DNA from: Streptomyces qaidamensis
GTDB lineage: Bacteria; Actinomycetota; Actinomycetes; Streptomycetales; Streptomycetaceae
Reading direction: 5' to 3'
NCBI RefSeq assembly: GCF_001611795.1
Contig: NZ_CP015098.1
Coordinates: forward strand, 1,674,001 to 1,738,000
Length of the DNA stretch: 64,000 nucleotides
The notes under the pieces were generated by a model. It saw only the letters and a program-made list of their open reading frames with translations, had not been told where the DNA came from and ran no database searches. Shown piece after piece: positions 33,555 to 43,564 of this stretch (positions are counted from its first letter, which is position 1; every line of letters starts with the position of its first letter). Position numbers and translations under genes: made by a program.

Positions 33555-35310
33555 CGAACTTGTCCTTCAACTTCAGGAACTGCGCATGAGTCTTGGCGAA
33601 CTCGGTCTTGCTCACGCCGTCGGTCGCCACGAAGTAGATCCAGCCGTCCTTCGTGGGGTTCAGGGCCGCCTGCAACGCGACGTCCCCGGGGTTGTCGATC
33701 GGACCGGGCGGCAGGCCCTTGTTGGTGTACGTGTTGTACGGGTCCTTGTTGCTGTTGATCTCGGACTCGCTGATGTGAATGTTGCTCTCGTTCTTCAGGT
33801 AGTTGAAGGACGAGTCGAACTGGAGCAGTTGGTTGGTCTCCGTGTTGGTGGGCTTGAGGCGGTTGTAGACCACCTCGGCCATCTTCCGGAAGTCGTCGTG
33901 CGTCTTGCCTTCGGCCTGGACGAGGCTCGCGACCGTGATCAGCTGCCACGGGTTCTCGAGTCCGAGGCTCTCGGCCTTCTTCTCGACGCCGGCCTTCTTG
34001 TACGTCGCGGCGGCCCGAGCCACCATTTGCTTGAGCACGGCCTCGGGCTTCTGCCCCTTGGACACGCCATAGCTGGACGGGTAGAGGAATCCTTCGAGCG
34101 GATCCTTGACATCCGGATGGTTCAGCGCCCAGGCGGGCAGGCCCAGCTTCTTGTAGTCCTTCTCGGCGACCTTGGCGGTAGTGCCCCCCTTGACGCCCAG
34201 CCGCTTGTCGATGAGCCGGTAGATGTCGGCGTTGCGCTTGCCTTCCGCGATGATCAGGTTGTCGCGGCTCTTCGGACTGAGCATCAGTTCGACCGCACTT
34301 TCGGCCGACATTTGCTTCTGCAGCGTGTACACGCCGTCCTGGATGCTCTTGCCCTCGGGGTTGCTCTGCTGGGCCGCGACGAACGCGTCGACACTCTTGA
34401 CGACCCCCGCGCTCTTCAGCACCTGACCGATCTTGTACCCGAGTGCTCCCTCGGGGATCTCGACCGTCACCTGCTGCCCGTTGCCCCCACCCGCGTAGTC
34501 CGGGGCGTCGCCGAAACGATCCTGGTAGAACTGGTAGCCGAAGTAGCTGACGCCGACCAGGCCGCCGCCGAGGATCGCGACGACCAGCAGGCAGGCCATG
34601 CCGTTGCGGCGCTTCTTCGGTTTGCCGCCGCCGCGCCCGCGCTTGTCCTCGCGCCCGCGGCGCTCCCCCGGCTCGTCGCCGTCGTCATCGTCGTCACCGC
34701 CCGCGAAGAAGGCGTGTTCGCCCTGGTCGGGGCCGGGATCCCAGTCGGTCGCCGGTTCCTGTGCGGGCTCCTGAGCGGGCTCGACCCCCCGCCGGCCGGG
34801 CGGCTCCGGGGGTGGATACGCGTCAGGCGTGCCGTAGTAGTCCTGCTGGCCCCCGCCGTACGAACCGGCCTGCTGCTGCCCGTACGGATCCCCCGGGTCG
34901 CCGGGGTACGAGACCTGCTGGTGGGGGTCGTTGACCCAGCCGCTGTTGTCGTACTGCTGCGGGTGGTAGCCCTGGGCCTGCTGATGTCCGTCCTGCTGCT
35001 GGTGGTAGCCCTGGGACTGCTGGTGTCCGGGGTCCTGCTGGCCGGGGTACTGCTGATGCCCGTGGGCCTGCGCCGCGTACTGCTGGTCGTACGGGTACTG
35101 CTGCTGCGCCTGGCCGTATCCGGCCTGGTCGCCGGTGCCCCAGTCGCCGTACTGCGGCTGCTGCGGCTGCTCTGGATAGTGCTGCGGCTGGCCGCCGTAG
35201 GGGGACTGCTGACCCTGATGGGCCTGCTGTCCGCCCCATCCGCCGTCCCCGTACAACGGGTCCTCCGGATGCCACGGTTCGGAGCCTGGGCCCCGGCCAT
35301 ACTCAGTCAT
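33535..35310 (-). CDS. mltG: Endolytic murein transglycosylase MltG with long Q/Y/G-rich N-terminus
   Basis: 591 residues from ATG 35310 (AGGGGA upstream). Residues 1-200 are low complexity, rich in Gln, Tyr, Gly, Pro and His, then an acidic run (GGDDDDDGDEPGE), a basic run (GREDKRGRGGGKPKKRRN) and one membrane helix (about 238-260). The outside part is a YceG/MltG domain with LEGFLYPSSYGVSKGQKPEA and ITVASLVQAEGKTHDDFRKM, where Glu467 is the expected catalytic acid. It cleaves nascent glycan strands at the membrane. The cytoplasmic tail is far longer than in model bacteria. It lies between ruvX and aroE. Confidence 0.95.
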   Translation of the reverse strand: MTEYGRGPGSEPWHPEDPLYGDGGWGGQQAHQGQQSPYGGQPQHYPEQPQQPQYGDWGTGDQAGYGQAQQQYPYDQQYAAQAHGHQQYPGQQDPGHQQSQGYHQQQDGHQQAQGYHPQQYDNSGWVNDPHQQVSYPGDPGDPYGQQQAGSYGGGQQDYYGTPDAYPPPEPPGRRGVEPAQEPAQEPATDWDPGPDQGEHAFFAGGDDDDDGDEPGERRGREDKRGRGGGKPKKRRNGMACLLVVAILGGGLVGVSYFGYQFYQDRFGDAPDYAGGGNGQQVTVEIPEGALGYKIGQVLKSAGVVKSVDAFVAAQQSNPEGKSIQDGVYTLQKQMSAESAVELMLSPKSRDNLIIAEGKRNADIYRLIDKRLGVKGGTTAKVAEKDYKKLGLPAWALNHPDVKDPLEGFLYPSSYGVSKGQKPEAVLKQMVARAAATYKKAGVEKKAESLGLENPWQLITVASLVQAEGKTHDDFRKMAEVVYNRLKPTNTETNQLLQFDSSFNYLKNESNIHISESEINSNKDPYNTYTNKGLPPGPIDNPGDVALQAALNPTKDGWIYFVATDGVSKTEFAKTHAQFLKLKDKFDASSGN

Positions 35311-35431
35311 CGATCCCCTAGAGCCGCGAGGCGGCGGTCGCGCGGCTTCCGGCTCGGCTCCCGTCCCGCCTCTTGCTGTGCGGCGGCTGTTCGAATGCCG
35401 TCGCATCGCGCGGAACGTTACCGTATCGCGA

Positions 35432-35896
35432 TCAGATGACCACTTCGACGCCTTCGCCGGGTGCTTTACCTGACACCCGTTCGGATTCGAGGGCCTGTTG
35501 CAGGATGACGACCGCCGCTGCCTGGTCGATGACGGACCGGCCCTTCTTGGATTTCACGCCCGAGGCGCGCAGTCCCTGACTGGCCGTCACCGTCGTCATG
35601 CGTTCGTCGACGAGTCTCACCGGAATCGGGGAGATCATGCGGGCCAGTTCCTGGGTGAAGCCCCGGACCTTGACCGCGGCCGGGCCCTCGCCCCCCTTGA
35701 GGGAGCGCGGGAGGCCGACCACGACCTCCAGGGGCTCGTACTCCTCGACGAGTTGCTTCAACCGTCGCTGGGCTGCGGGGATGTCACGCCCCGGGACCGT
35801 CTCCACCGGGGTGGCGAGGATCCCGTCGGGGTCGCACGAGGCGACCCCGATGCGGGCGTCCCCGACGTCGATCGCGAGTCGACGTCCTCTGCGCAT
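35432..35896 (-). CDS. ruvX: RuvX/YqgF, Holliday junction resolvase-like / rRNA-processing nuclease
   Basis: 154 residues with an RNase H-like fold. GRRLAIDVGDARIGVASCDP holds the first catalytic Asp, VVVGLPRSLKGGEGPAAVKV follows, and VDERMTTVTASQGLRASGVK and VIDQAAAVVILQQALESER hold the others. E. coli YqgF is implicated in 16S rRNA 5' processing; a resolvase role is only suggested by fold. It lies in the conserved alaS-ruvX-mltG-aroE order. Confidence 0.95.
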   Translation of the reverse strand: MRRGRRLAIDVGDARIGVASCDPDGILATPVETVPGRDIPAAQRRLKQLVEEYEPLEVVVGLPRSLKGGEGPAAVKVRGFTQELARMISPIPVRLVDERMTTVTASQGLRASGVKSKKGRSVIDQAAAVVILQQALESERVSGKAPGEGVEVVI

Positions 35897-35914
35897 GCTT
35901 TTCCGACCCGTCTC

Positions 35915-38587
35915 TTACTTGGCGGTCTCGGTGACCAGGCGCTCCACGGCGTCCACGGCGTCACCGATGGCGGCCGGGTTCTGGCCGCCGCCCTGGGCGA
36001 CGTCCGGCTTGCCGCCACCGCCGCCGCCGAGGGTCTTGGCAGCCGTGCGGACCAGGTCGCCGGCCTTCAGGCCACGCTCGCGAGCGGCCTCGTTGGTGGC
36101 GATGACCGTCAGCGGCTTGCCGTTCGCCACGGTGAAGAGGGCGACGACGGCGGCCCGTCCGCCCTGGATCCGCCCGCGCACGTCGAGGACGAGCTTGCGC
36201 AGGTCGTCGGCTGTGGTGCCGTCCGGGACCTGGCCCGTCACGACAGCGATGCCACGGATGTCCTTGGCGGACTCGGCGAGACCGCCGGCGGCCTGGAGGA
36301 CCTTCTCGGCGCGGAACTTCTCGATCTCCTTCTCGGCATCCTTCAGCTTGCCGAGCATGGCGGAGACCTTCTCCGGGAGCTCCTCCGGGCGGCCCTTGAT
36401 CAGCTCCTGGAGCTGGGCGACGACCGTGTGCTCCCGGGCGAGGAAGTTGTAGGCGTCCACGCCGACCAGGGCCTCGATGCGGCGCACACCGGAGCCGATG
36501 GAGGACTCGCCGAGCAGCTTCACCAGGCCGAGCTGGGCGGTGTTGTGCACGTGCGTGCCGCCGCACAGCTCCTTGGAGAAGTCGCCGATGGTCACGACGC
36601 GCACGCGCTCGCCGTACTTCTCGCCGAACTCGGCGATGGCGCCCTGCTTCTTGGCCTCGTCGATGCCCATGACGTCGGCACGGACGTCCAGGTCGCGGGC
36701 GAGCACCTCGTTGATCTTCTGCTCGACGTCGGTCATCACGGCCGTCGGGACGGCGGACGGGGAACCGAAGTCGAAGCGGAAGCGGCCGGGCTGGTTCTCG
36801 GAACCGGCCTGGGCGGCCGTCGGGCCGAGGGCGTCGCGCAGGGCCTGGTGGGTCAGGTGGGTGGCCGAGTGGGCACGGGCGATGGCTTTGCGGCGGCGGT
36901 CGTCGATCGAGGCGTGGGCCTTGGCGCCGACGGTGACCTCGCCGACCTGGACGACGCCCTTGTGGACGTACACGCCCGGGACCGGCTTCTGGCAGTCGCG
37001 GATCTCGATGACGGCACCGGAGTCGACCTTGATCTTGCCGGTGTCGCCGATCTGGCCGCCGCCCTCGGCGTAGAACGGGGTGCGGTCGAGGACGATCTCG
37101 ACCTCGTCGCCCTCGGTGGCGGCCGGGGAGGAGGCGCCGTCGACGAGGATGCCGACGATCGTCGACTCGCTCTCGGTGTCGGTGTAGCCGATGAAGTCCG
37201 TGGCACCGGCCTGGTCGGCGATCTCGCGGTAGGCGCCGGCACCGGCGTGCCCGGTCTTCTTGGCCTGGGCGTCGGCCTTGGCGCGCTCCCGCTGCTCCTT
37301 CATCAGGCGGCGGAAGCCGTCCTCGTCCACGGAGAGGCCCTGCTCGGCGGCCATCTCCAGGGTGAGGTCGATCGGGAAGCCCCAGGTGTCGTGGAGCAGG
37401 AAGGCCTTGTCGCCGGGCAGGACGGTGCCGCCGGAGGCCTTGGTGTCGGTGACGGCCGTGTCGAGGATGTTGGTGCCGGCCTTCAGCGTCTTGAGGAAGG
37501 CGTTCTCCTCGGCGAGGGCGACCTTCTCGATGCGCTCGCGGTCGGTGATGAGCTCGGGGTACTGCTGGCCCATCATCTCGATCACGGTGTCGATCAGGTC
37601 CTTCACGACCGGACCGGTGGCACCGAGCAGGCGCATGTTGCGGATGGCGCGGCGCATGATGCGGCGCAGCACGTAGCCGCGGCCCTCGTTGCCGGGGGTG
37701 ACGCCGTCTCCGATGAGCATCACGGAGGTGCGCATGTGGTCGGTGACCACGCGCAGGGAGACGTCCGAGCCGTGGGCGTCGCCGTAGCGGACGCCGGTCA
37801 GCTCGGTGGCCTTGTTGATGACGGCCATCGAGGTGTCGATCTCGTACATGTTCTGCACGCCCTGCAGAATCATGGCGAGGCGTTCGAGACCGAGGCCGGT
37901 GTCGATGTTCTTGCTGGGCAGGTCGCCGAGGATCTCGAAGTTGTCCTTGCCGATGCCCTCACCCCGCTCGTACTGCATGAAGACGAGGTTCCAGATCTCC
38001 ACGTACCGCTCGTCGTTGACGGCGGGACCGCCCTCGGCACCGAACTCCGGGCCACGGTCGTAGTTGATCTCGGAGCAGGGCCCGCAGGGGCCGGGGACGC
38101 CCATCGACCAGTAGTTGTCCTTCATGCCGAGGCGCTGGATGCGCTCCTTCGGCACACCGACGACGTCGTGCCAGATGCGCTCGGCCTCGTCGTCGTCCTT
38201 GTAGACGGTGATCCACAGGCGCTCGGGGTCGAGGCCGTAACCGCCCTTGTCCTGGGCGCTGGTGAGCAGCTCCCAGGCGAGCTTGATGGCGCCTTCCTTG
38301 AAGTAGTCGCCGAAGGAGAAGTTGCCGCACATCTGGAAGAACGTGCCGTGCCGGGTGGTCTTGCCGACCTCTTCGATGTCCGGCGTGCGCACGCACTTCT
38401 GCACGCTGGTGGCGCGGTCGAAGGGCGGCTTGACCTCACCCAGGAAGTAGGGCTTGAAGGGCACCATGCCGGCCGGGACGAGGAGCAGAGTCGGGTCGTC
38501 CGCGATGAGCGACGCCGAAGGGACGACGGTGTGACCGCGCTCCTCGAAGAAGCTCAACCAGCGGCGACGAATCTCAGCCGACTCCAT
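35915..38587 (-). CDS. alaS: Alanyl-tRNA synthetase
   Basis: 890 residues. It has the class II catalytic domain ([40 protein letters not shown]), the editing domain ([18 protein letters not shown] with the HxxxH zinc site, and [18 protein letters not shown]), and the C-Ala domain ([20 protein letters not shown]). It charges tRNA(Ala) and clears mischarged Ser and Gly. Its ATG overlaps the stop of the preceding small gene by one base (TGATG), so the two are coupled. Confidence 0.99.
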   Translation of the reverse strand: MESAEIRRRWLSFFEERGHTVVPSASLIADDPTLLLVPAGMVPFKPYFLGEVKPPFDRATSVQKCVRTPDIEEVGKTTRHGTFFQMCGNFSFGDYFKEGAIKLAWELLTSAQDKGGYGLDPERLWITVYKDDDEAERIWHDVVGVPKERIQRLGMKDNYWSMGVPGPCGPCSEINYDRGPEFGAEGGPAVNDERYVEIWNLVFMQYERGEGIGKDNFEILGDLPSKNIDTGLGLERLAMILQGVQNMYEIDTSMAVINKATELTGVRYGDAHGSDVSLRVVTDHMRTSVMLIGDGVTPGNEGRGYVLRRIMRRAIRNMRLLGATGPVVKDLIDTVIEMMGQQYPELITDRERIEKVALAEENAFLKTLKAGTNILDTAVTDTKASGGTVLPGDKAFLLHDTWGFPIDLTLEMAAEQGLSVDEDGFRRLMKEQRERAKADAQAKKTGHAGAGAYREIADQAGATDFIGYTDTESESTIVGILVDGASSPAATEGDEVEIVLDRTPFYAEGGGQIGDTGKIKVDSGAVIEIRDCQKPVPGVYVHKGVVQVGEVTVGAKAHASIDDRRRKAIARAHSATHLTHQALRDALGPTAAQAGSENQPGRFRFDFGSPSAVPTAVMTDVEQKINEVLARDLDVRADVMGIDEAKKQGAIAEFGEKYGERVRVVTIGDFSKELCGGTHVHNTAQLGLVKLLGESSIGSGVRRIEALVGVDAYNFLAREHTVVAQLQELIKGRPEELPEKVSAMLGKLKDAEKEIEKFRAEKVLQAAGGLAESAKDIRGIAVVTGQVPDGTTADDLRKLVLDVRGRIQGGRAAVVALFTVANGKPLTVIATNEAARERGLKAGDLVRTAAKTLGGGGGGKPDVAQGGGQNPAAIGDAVDAVERLVTETAK

Positions 38588-38940
38588 CAGTGGTCCTCAT
38601 TCCGGTTGTACGGGTACGTCTGGTACGCCGAACCCTCGACGTACTTGGGGTTGTTGCGGTTCTCGATGGCGGCGAACCGCCGGGGCCCGGGCAGCTCGGG
38701 ATTCTCGTTGATCCCGAGGGCGTCGCCCAGTTCGGCCTCCCGCGCGGCCATGTTGTCCCGGACGTCGAGCGCGAAGCCGACCGCGCGGTCCTTGATGCGG
38801 TGACCGGCCTCGATCGCCTTGTTGCCGGCGGTTCTGGCGAGGCTCTCGGGGGTCAGCTGCTTCAGCTTGCGATTGACCTTGGTGGTGGCCCACACACCGG
38901 CGGCGACGCCCGTGGTGAACCAGAAGGTGCGGCGGAACAT
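38587..38940 (-). CDS. DUF6167-family small protein
   Basis: 117 residues. The N-terminus [20 protein letters not shown] is a short membrane-anchoring helix. The middle ([40 protein letters not shown]) is a charged amphipathic helix, and the C-terminus is polar ([18 protein letters not shown]). This matches the actinobacterial family I know as DUF6167. It is cotranscribed with alaS and follows the DUF948 protein; no function is known to me. Confidence 0.8.
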   Translation of the reverse strand: MFRRTFWFTTGVAAGVWATTKVNRKLKQLTPESLARTAGNKAIEAGHRIKDRAVGFALDVRDNMAAREAELGDALGINENPELPGPRRFAAIENRNNPKYVEGSAYQTYPYNRNEDH

Positions 38941-38949
38941 CGCTGGCTC

Positions 38950-39390
38950 TCAGTCCCTCTTCCCTCGGGCGCTGCGCCGGGTGACCGTGCGGCCCACGAT
39001 CACGGTACGCCTGGACGCCTTGGCGGGCACGTCCTCCTTGCGGCCGCCGAGGGCCCGGCGTACGCCGTAGCCGAAGGCCGCGACCTTGACCAGGGGGCCG
39101 CCGAAGGTGGAGGCCACGGTGGTCGACAGCGCCGAGGCGTTCGACGTGACCTCCTGGACGTCGGAGGCGATCGAGTCGACCCGGTCGATCTGCGTCTGCG
39201 CGGAGCGCACCGCCGCGGAGGCGTCGGCCAGCAGCGGGACGGCCTGGTCGGTCACATCCGCCACGAGCTTGGTGGTCGCCTTGAGCGTCTGGGCCACCCT
39301 CGCCAGCGCGACGGCGAGGAAGGAGACCAGGATCGCCCAGAAGACGGCCACCAGGATCCCGGCAACCTCTCCACCGGACACTGTGTGCAC
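38950..39390 (-). CDS. DUF948-type membrane-anchored coiled-coil protein
   Basis: 146 residues from GTG 39390 (MHTVSGGEVAG); a second GTG at 39381 is equally possible, as AGGGAG lies 4 and 13 nt upstream respectively. One membrane helix (about residues 11-30, ILVAVFWAILVSFLAVALAR) precedes a long heptad-like helix (AQTLKATTKLVADVTDQAVP, AAVRSAQTQIDRVDSIASDV) and a basic tail. DUF948 proteins are of unknown function. Located upstream of DUF6167 and alaS in the same unit. Confidence 0.82.
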   Translation of the reverse strand: MHTVSGGEVAGILVAVFWAILVSFLAVALARVAQTLKATTKLVADVTDQAVPLLADASAAVRSAQTQIDRVDSIASDVQEVTSNASALSTTVASTFGGPLVKVAAFGYGVRRALGGRKEDVPAKASRRTVIVGRTVTRRSARGKRD

Positions 39391-39497
39391 CCGCTCCCTG
39401 AAACGTGCCTGAACATCAAAAAGTCGTGCGACGAGCCTATCGCGCCGGAGGTTGCGCTCCGTACCGGTTTCCCGCGCGGGAGCAGGGGAATCGCGAA

Positions 39498-39541
39498 AGC
39501 CCGCCGCCTCGCCCACCGGACAGGTGGGGAGGCGGCGGGCT
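39498..39541 (-). terminator. Terminator after rpsD
   Basis: A 12-bp stem (AGCCCGCCGCCT at 39498-39509 with its complement at 39530-39541) continues inward, after a small internal loop, as CCCACC/GGTGGG. It starts 24 bp past the rpsD stop. Confidence 0.82.
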
Positions 39542-39564
39542 GAATACCGCGTGCCTGCCGAGGA

Positions 39565-40179
39565 TCAGCGGGCGTAGTACTCGACGACGAGCTGCTCGTC
39601 GCAGATCACCGGGATCTCCTTGCGGTTCGGCTCGCGGTCCAGGCGGAACGCCAGGGACTTGAGGTTCACCTGGAGGTAGCGCGGGATCTCACCGTCGGGG
39701 GCGAAGCCACCCTCACGGGCGATCGTGAAGAGGGTCTTCTCCTTGGAGCGCTCGCGGACCTGCACGACGTCGTCCGGACGGACACGGAAGGAGGGCTTGT
39801 CGACCTTCTTGCCGTTGACCGCGATGTGGCCGTGGACGACCATCTGGCGGGCCTGGTAGATCGTGCGGGCGATGCCCGAACGCAGAACCAGGGCGTCGAG
39901 ACGGCGCTCCAGCTCGATGATCAGGGCCTCACCGGTCTTGCCCTGGACCTTGGAGGCACGCTCGTAGGCGCGGACGAGCTGACGCTCGGACACGTCGTAC
40001 TGCGCGCGCAGACGCTGCTTCTCGAGCAGACGGACCTTGTAGTCCGAGTTCTGCTTGCGGCCACGGCCGTGCTCACCCGGCGGGTAGGGGCGGGCCTCGA
40101 AGTACTTGACGGCCTTCGGGGTCAGCGCGATGCCGAGGGCACGCGACTTCTTGACCTTGGGGCGGGACTGGTTCGCCAC
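39565..40179 (-). CDS. rpsD: 30S ribosomal protein S4
   Basis: 204 residues, GTG start at 40179 ([16 protein letters not shown]). S4 nucleates assembly of the 30S body on 16S r[23 protein letters not shown] and [20 protein letters not shown] form the S4 RNA-binding domain. There is no zinc-knuckle N-terminus (no Cys), the zinc-independent form. The gene stands alone, outside the ribosomal operons, with a 304-bp upstream gap and its own terminator, as in other streptomycetes. Confidence 0.98.
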   Translation of the reverse strand: MANQSRPKVKKSRALGIALTPKAVKYFEARPYPPGEHGRGRKQNSDYKVRLLEKQRLRAQYDVSERQLVRAYERASKVQGKTGEALIIELERRLDALVLRSGIARTIYQARQMVVHGHIAVNGKKVDKPSFRVRPDDVVQVRERSKEKTLFTIAREGGFAPDGEIPRYLQVNLKSLAFRLDREPNRKEIPVICDEQLVVEYYAR

Positions 40180-40483
40180 TGTCTTTTTCTCTTTCCTGGT
40201 TTCCGGCTTGTCAGGGTTGAGGGAGGTCGCATCCGCAGCCGGGGAAACCCTCCTCGGTCCTGGTGGACCCCGGTGGGCAGCCGCTCCCCTGGTCTGGGCA
40301 CATACGTGCAGCACGCGAGTGGCCCACCGACCGGTTCCGTCGTGCGACGGATGGTGGTGGGCTGCCCGCGACACCGTTCGACGGTGCGCGACGCTCCTGG
40401 AGCCGGCCCGGGGACCGGGCTCCGGCCGACTGTCCCGTTCTGACTGCACGGGACGCGGCACTCCGGACGAGTTTACAGGGTGC
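40180..40483 (-). promoter_or_regulatory. 304-bp rpsD upstream region with hairpins
   Basis: No gene is supported between rarA and rpsD, although the rpsD frame stays open to 40461. A GC-rich inverted repeat (GGAGCC-GGCCCGG/CCGGGCTCC on the plus strand, about 40408-40432) may terminate rarA or form part of an rpsD leader. S4 represses its own translation in other bacteria, so a structured leader is possible. Nothing here is recognised as a known RNA family. Confidence 0.4.
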
Positions 40484-41836
40484 TCAGGACCGCTTTCGAC
40501 CGAGGTTCTTCCGGGTCCACTCCACCGCGTCCGCGTAGCGGGCCTCCGCGCCGTGCCGGGTCGGCGCGTAGTACTCGCGGTCCTTCAGTTCGTCGGGGGC
40601 GTACTGCTGGGCCGCGATGCCCTCGGGCAGGTCGTGAGGGTAGACGTAGCCCTGGCCGTGGCCGAGCTTGGTCGCGCCCTTGTAGTGGCTGTCGCGCAGG
40701 TGCGCGGGGACGGGCCCGGCCAGGCCTCTGCGGACGTCCTCCAGGGCGGCGCCGATCGCGGTGGTCGCGGCGTTGGACTTGGGTGCCAGGGCGAGGGCGA
40801 TCGTGGCGTGGCTGAGGGTGAGGGCGGCCTCGGGGAAGCCGATCATGGCGACGGCCTGGGCGGCGGCGACCGCCGTCTGCAGTGCGGTCGGATCGGCCAG
40901 GCCGATGTCCTCGCTGGCGGAGATCATCAGGCGCCGGGCGATGAAGCGGGGGTCCTCGCCGGCCTCGATCATCCGGGCCAGGTAGTGCAGGGCCGCGTCG
41001 ACGTCGGAGCCGCGGATGGATTTGATCAGGGCGCTGGCCACGTCGTAGTGCTGGTCGCCGTCCCGGTCGTACTTCACGGCGGCCCGGTCGACCGTCTCCT
41101 CCAGGGTGGTCAGGCCGATCTCCGCCTCGCCCTTGTCGAGGGCGGCTCCGGCGGCCGCTTCCAGGGCGGTCAGGGCGCGGCGGGCGTCGCCGCCGGCGAT
41201 GCGCAGGAGGTGGCTCTCGGTCTCCTCGGGGAGGGTGACGGCGCCCCCCAGGCCGCGCTCGTCGGTGAGGGCGCGCCGGATGAGGCTCCTGATGTCCTCG
41301 TCCGTGAGCGGTTCGAGGGTGAGCAGCAGCGAGCGGGACAGCAGGGGCAAGATGACCGAGAAGTAGGGGTTCTCCGTCGTCGCCGCGATGAGCGTCACCC
41401 AGCGGTTCTCGACGGCCGGGAGCAGGGAGTCCTGCTGGGCCTTGCTGAAGCGGTGGATCTCGTCGAGGAAGAGGACGGTCTCCTTGCCGTACCCGCCGGA
41501 GGCGCGGCGGGCGCCGTCGATGACCGCGCGGACCTCCTTGACACCCGCGGTGATCGCGGACAGCTCCACGAAGCGGGCGTCGGTCGCCTTGGACACGACG
41601 TAGGCCAGGGTGGTCTTGCCGGTGCCGGGCGGGCCCCAGAGGAGGACCGAGGAGGGGCCGGCCGGGCCGGAGGCCTCCCCGACCAGTCTGCGCAGGGGCG
41701 AGCCCGGCTTCAGCAGATGCTGCTGGCCCACGACCTCGTCGAGGGTGCGCGGGCGCATCCGCACCGCCAGGGGGCTGCTGGACAGCTCCTTCTCCTGGCG
41801 TTCTTCGGCTGCGGCGGTGAACAGGTCGGGCTCCAC
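40484..41836 (-). CDS. rarA: Replication-associated recombination protein A (RarA/MgsA AAA+ ATPase)
   Basis: 450 residues. The clamp-loader-like AAA+ ATPase acts at stalled forks. Walker A is [20 protein letters not shown], Walker B is [20 protein letters not shown], and sensor 1 is [20 protein letters not shown]. The C-terminal tetramerisation part has [20 protein letters not shown] and [20 protein letters not shown]. The N-terminus [20 protein letters not shown] is diagnostic of RarA rather than RuvB. Confidence 0.96.
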   Translation of the reverse strand: MEPDLFTAAAEERQEKELSSSPLAVRMRPRTLDEVVGQQHLLKPGSPLRRLVGEASGPAGPSSVLLWGPPGTGKTTLAYVVSKATDARFVELSAITAGVKEVRAVIDGARRASGGYGKETVLFLDEIHRFSKAQQDSLLPAVENRWVTLIAATTENPYFSVILPLLSRSLLLTLEPLTDEDIRSLIRRALTDERGLGGAVTLPEETESHLLRIAGGDARRALTALEAAAGAALDKGEAEIGLTTLEETVDRAAVKYDRDGDQHYDVASALIKSIRGSDVDAALHYLARMIEAGEDPRFIARRLMISASEDIGLADPTALQTAVAAAQAVAMIGFPEAALTLSHATIALALAPKSNAATTAIGAALEDVRRGLAGPVPAHLRDSHYKGATKLGHGQGYVYPHDLPEGIAAQQYAPDELKDREYYAPTRHGAEARYADAVEWTRKNLGRKRS

Positions 41837-41892
41837 GTCAGAAACCCTAAATCACGGCACTGACAATCCGGCCGGGCCCCGCAACCGGGGGC

Positions 41893-42549
41893 TCAGCTGA
41901 GCCAGAAGTCCCACCAGCGGGTCAGGATCAGCATGCCGATGATGCCGATGTGCAGCACGGGCATGACCCACGTGAACTCGTCGAAGAAGTTCTTGAGCCA
42001 GCTCGGGGCGGGCAGGAAGCCCTTGCGGATGTTGAACGACGTCACGTACCAGAACATCAGGATCGTGGCGACCCAGGCCAGGCTGCACCACAGGCAGAGC
42101 GCGTTGATCCGGTACAGGGACTGGAACATCAGCCAGGCGCAGAAGCTCACGCCGAAGAGGCAGCCGGCGTTGAAGGTGAGCCAGTACCAGCGCGGGAAGC
42201 GGGCGCGGGCGAGCAGGCTCATGCCGACGCCGATGACGATGGCGTAGGCGACGAGGCCGAGCATCGGGTTCGGGAAGCCGAAGACCGCGGCCTGCTTGCT
42301 CTCCATGACGCTGCCGCAGGAGACAACGGGGTTGAGACTGCAGCCGGGCGTGAACGTCGTGCCCGCGACCTTGGCTTCGAGGACCTTGAACTTGTCGATC
42401 GTGATGACCCACGCGGCGAGCAGTCCGGCCGCGCCGGTGATCACCAGCAGCAGGGCCAGGGCCCGGCTGCCGCCCTCCGCGCGGGGCGCGATCTCGGCGC
42501 GCTCCGGCTCGGACTCCGTGGAGGCGTCCCTGACTGTCGTCTTGCTCAT
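41893..42549 (-). CDS. Vitamin K epoxide reductase (VKOR) family membrane oxidoreductase
   Basis: 218 residues from ATG 42549; an ATG at 42597 is an alternative and neither has a strong ribosome binding site. There are five predicted helices. The redox cysteines are present: Cys70 and Cys78 in the periplasmic loop ([15 protein letters not shown]), and the CxxC active site Cys152-Cys155 ([11 protein letters not shown]). Bacterial VKOR re-oxidises DsbA-like proteins, passing electrons to quinone. No DsbA-like gene is adjacent. It is divergent from the ABC/two-component cassette. Confidence 0.93.
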   Translation of the reverse strand: MSKTTVRDASTESEPERAEIAPRAEGGSRALALLLVITGAAGLLAAWVITIDKFKVLEAKVAGTTFTPGCSLNPVVSCGSVMESKQAAVFGFPNPMLGLVAYAIVIGVGMSLLARARFPRWYWLTFNAGCLFGVSFCAWLMFQSLYRINALCLWCSLAWVATILMFWYVTSFNIRKGFLPAPSWLKNFFDEFTWVMPVLHIGIIGMLILTRWWDFWLS

Positions 42550-42691
42550 CACGCCGATTCCGTCACTTGAGACCTGAACATCTTCGGGCAGGGCCATTGT
42601 GCCGCACCGGTGCCCGTGTCCACCGTTCAGTGGACATAAGGATGGCCGCCCGGTCGTCCCTGAGGGTTGCGTTCCGGCCGACGCTCGTCGC

Positions 42692-43564
42692 ATGACAGCA
42701 CAGGGGTACGAACTCGCCGTGCACGTACGGGGACTGCGCAAGCGCTACGGGGGCGTGACGGCCGTGGACGGCATCGATCTCGGCATCCGCCGGGGCGAGG
42801 TGTTCGGCCTGCTCGGACCCAACGGCGCGGGCAAGAGCACCACGGTGGAGATCCTCCAGGGCAACCGGGACCGGGACGCCGGCGAGGTGTCCGTCCTCGG
42901 GTCGGACCCGGCGACCGGCACGCGCGCGTGGCGGTCGCGGGTCGGGATCGTCTGGCAGGACGAATCGGCGCCCGCCGAGTTGACGGTCCGGGAGACCGTG
43001 CGGCACTTCGCCCGCTACTACCCCCGGCCGCGGGACCCGGAGGAGGTCATCGCCCTGACCGGTCTGGAGGCGAAGGCGGACAGCCGGATCAAGGCGCTGT
43101 CGGGCGGCCAGCGCAGGCGTCTGGACGTGGCGCTCGGCGTCATCGGAGGTCCCGACCTGCTGCTCCTGGACGAGCCGACCACCGGGTTCGACCCGGCGGC
43201 CCGACGACAATTCTGGTCGCTGATCCGCGCCCTGGCCGACGACGGCACGACCATCGTGCTGACCACGCACTACCTGGAGGAGGCGGAGGCCCTGGTGCAC
43301 CGGCTGGCCGTCGTCGCCCGGGGCCGGATCGTCGCCGAGGGCGAGCCCGGAGCGCTGCGGGAGCGGTACGGCACCGAGGCCACCGTCGCTTGGACCGAGC
43401 CGGACGGCACCCCGCGCGCGGAGCGCACCGGCACACCGACGCGGACCGTCGCGGGGCTCATGCGACGCCTCGGCGGCGAGATCCCCGGGCTGACGGTGAC
43501 CCGGCCCACGCTGGAGGACGTCTACCTCCGGCTGACCGGACAGGCCGAGGAGGAGGAGCGATGA
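42692..43564 (+). CDS. ABC transporter ATP-binding protein (drug-exporter type)
   Basis: 290 residues. Walker A GLLGPNGAGKSTTVEILQGN, signature ALSGGQRRRLDVALGVIGGP, Walker B LLLLDEPTTGFDPAARRQFW and the switch His in VLTTHYLEEAEALV are all intact. The C-terminal 70 residues are the DrrA-type regulatory extension. I chose ATG 42692, which lacks a clear ribosome binding site and may be leaderless. The stop overlaps the permease start (ATGA). It is the first gene of a four-gene cassette with its own two-component system. Confidence 0.94.
   Translation: MTAQGYELAVHVRGLRKRYGGVTAVDGIDLGIRRGEVFGLLGPNGAGKSTTVEILQGNRDRDAGEVSVLGSDPATGTRAWRSRVGIVWQDESAPAELTVRETVRHFARYYPRPRDPEEVIALTGLEAKADSRIKALSGGQRRRLDVALGVIGGPDLLLLDEPTTGFDPAARRQFWSLIRALADDGTTIVLTTHYLEEAEALVHRLAVVARGRIVAEGEPGALRERYGTEATVAWTEPDGTPRAERTGTPTRTVAGLMRRLGGEIPGLTVTRPTLEDVYLRLTGQAEEEER

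Noticed and set aside
35498..38803. 1101-codon open frame on the plus strand
   Set aside because: Antisense shadow of alaS and ruvX, same composition artefact.
39565..40461. N-terminally extended S4 protein
   Set aside because: The frame is open upstream but S4 is 204 residues and starts MANQSRPK at 40179; the extension has no S4 similarity.
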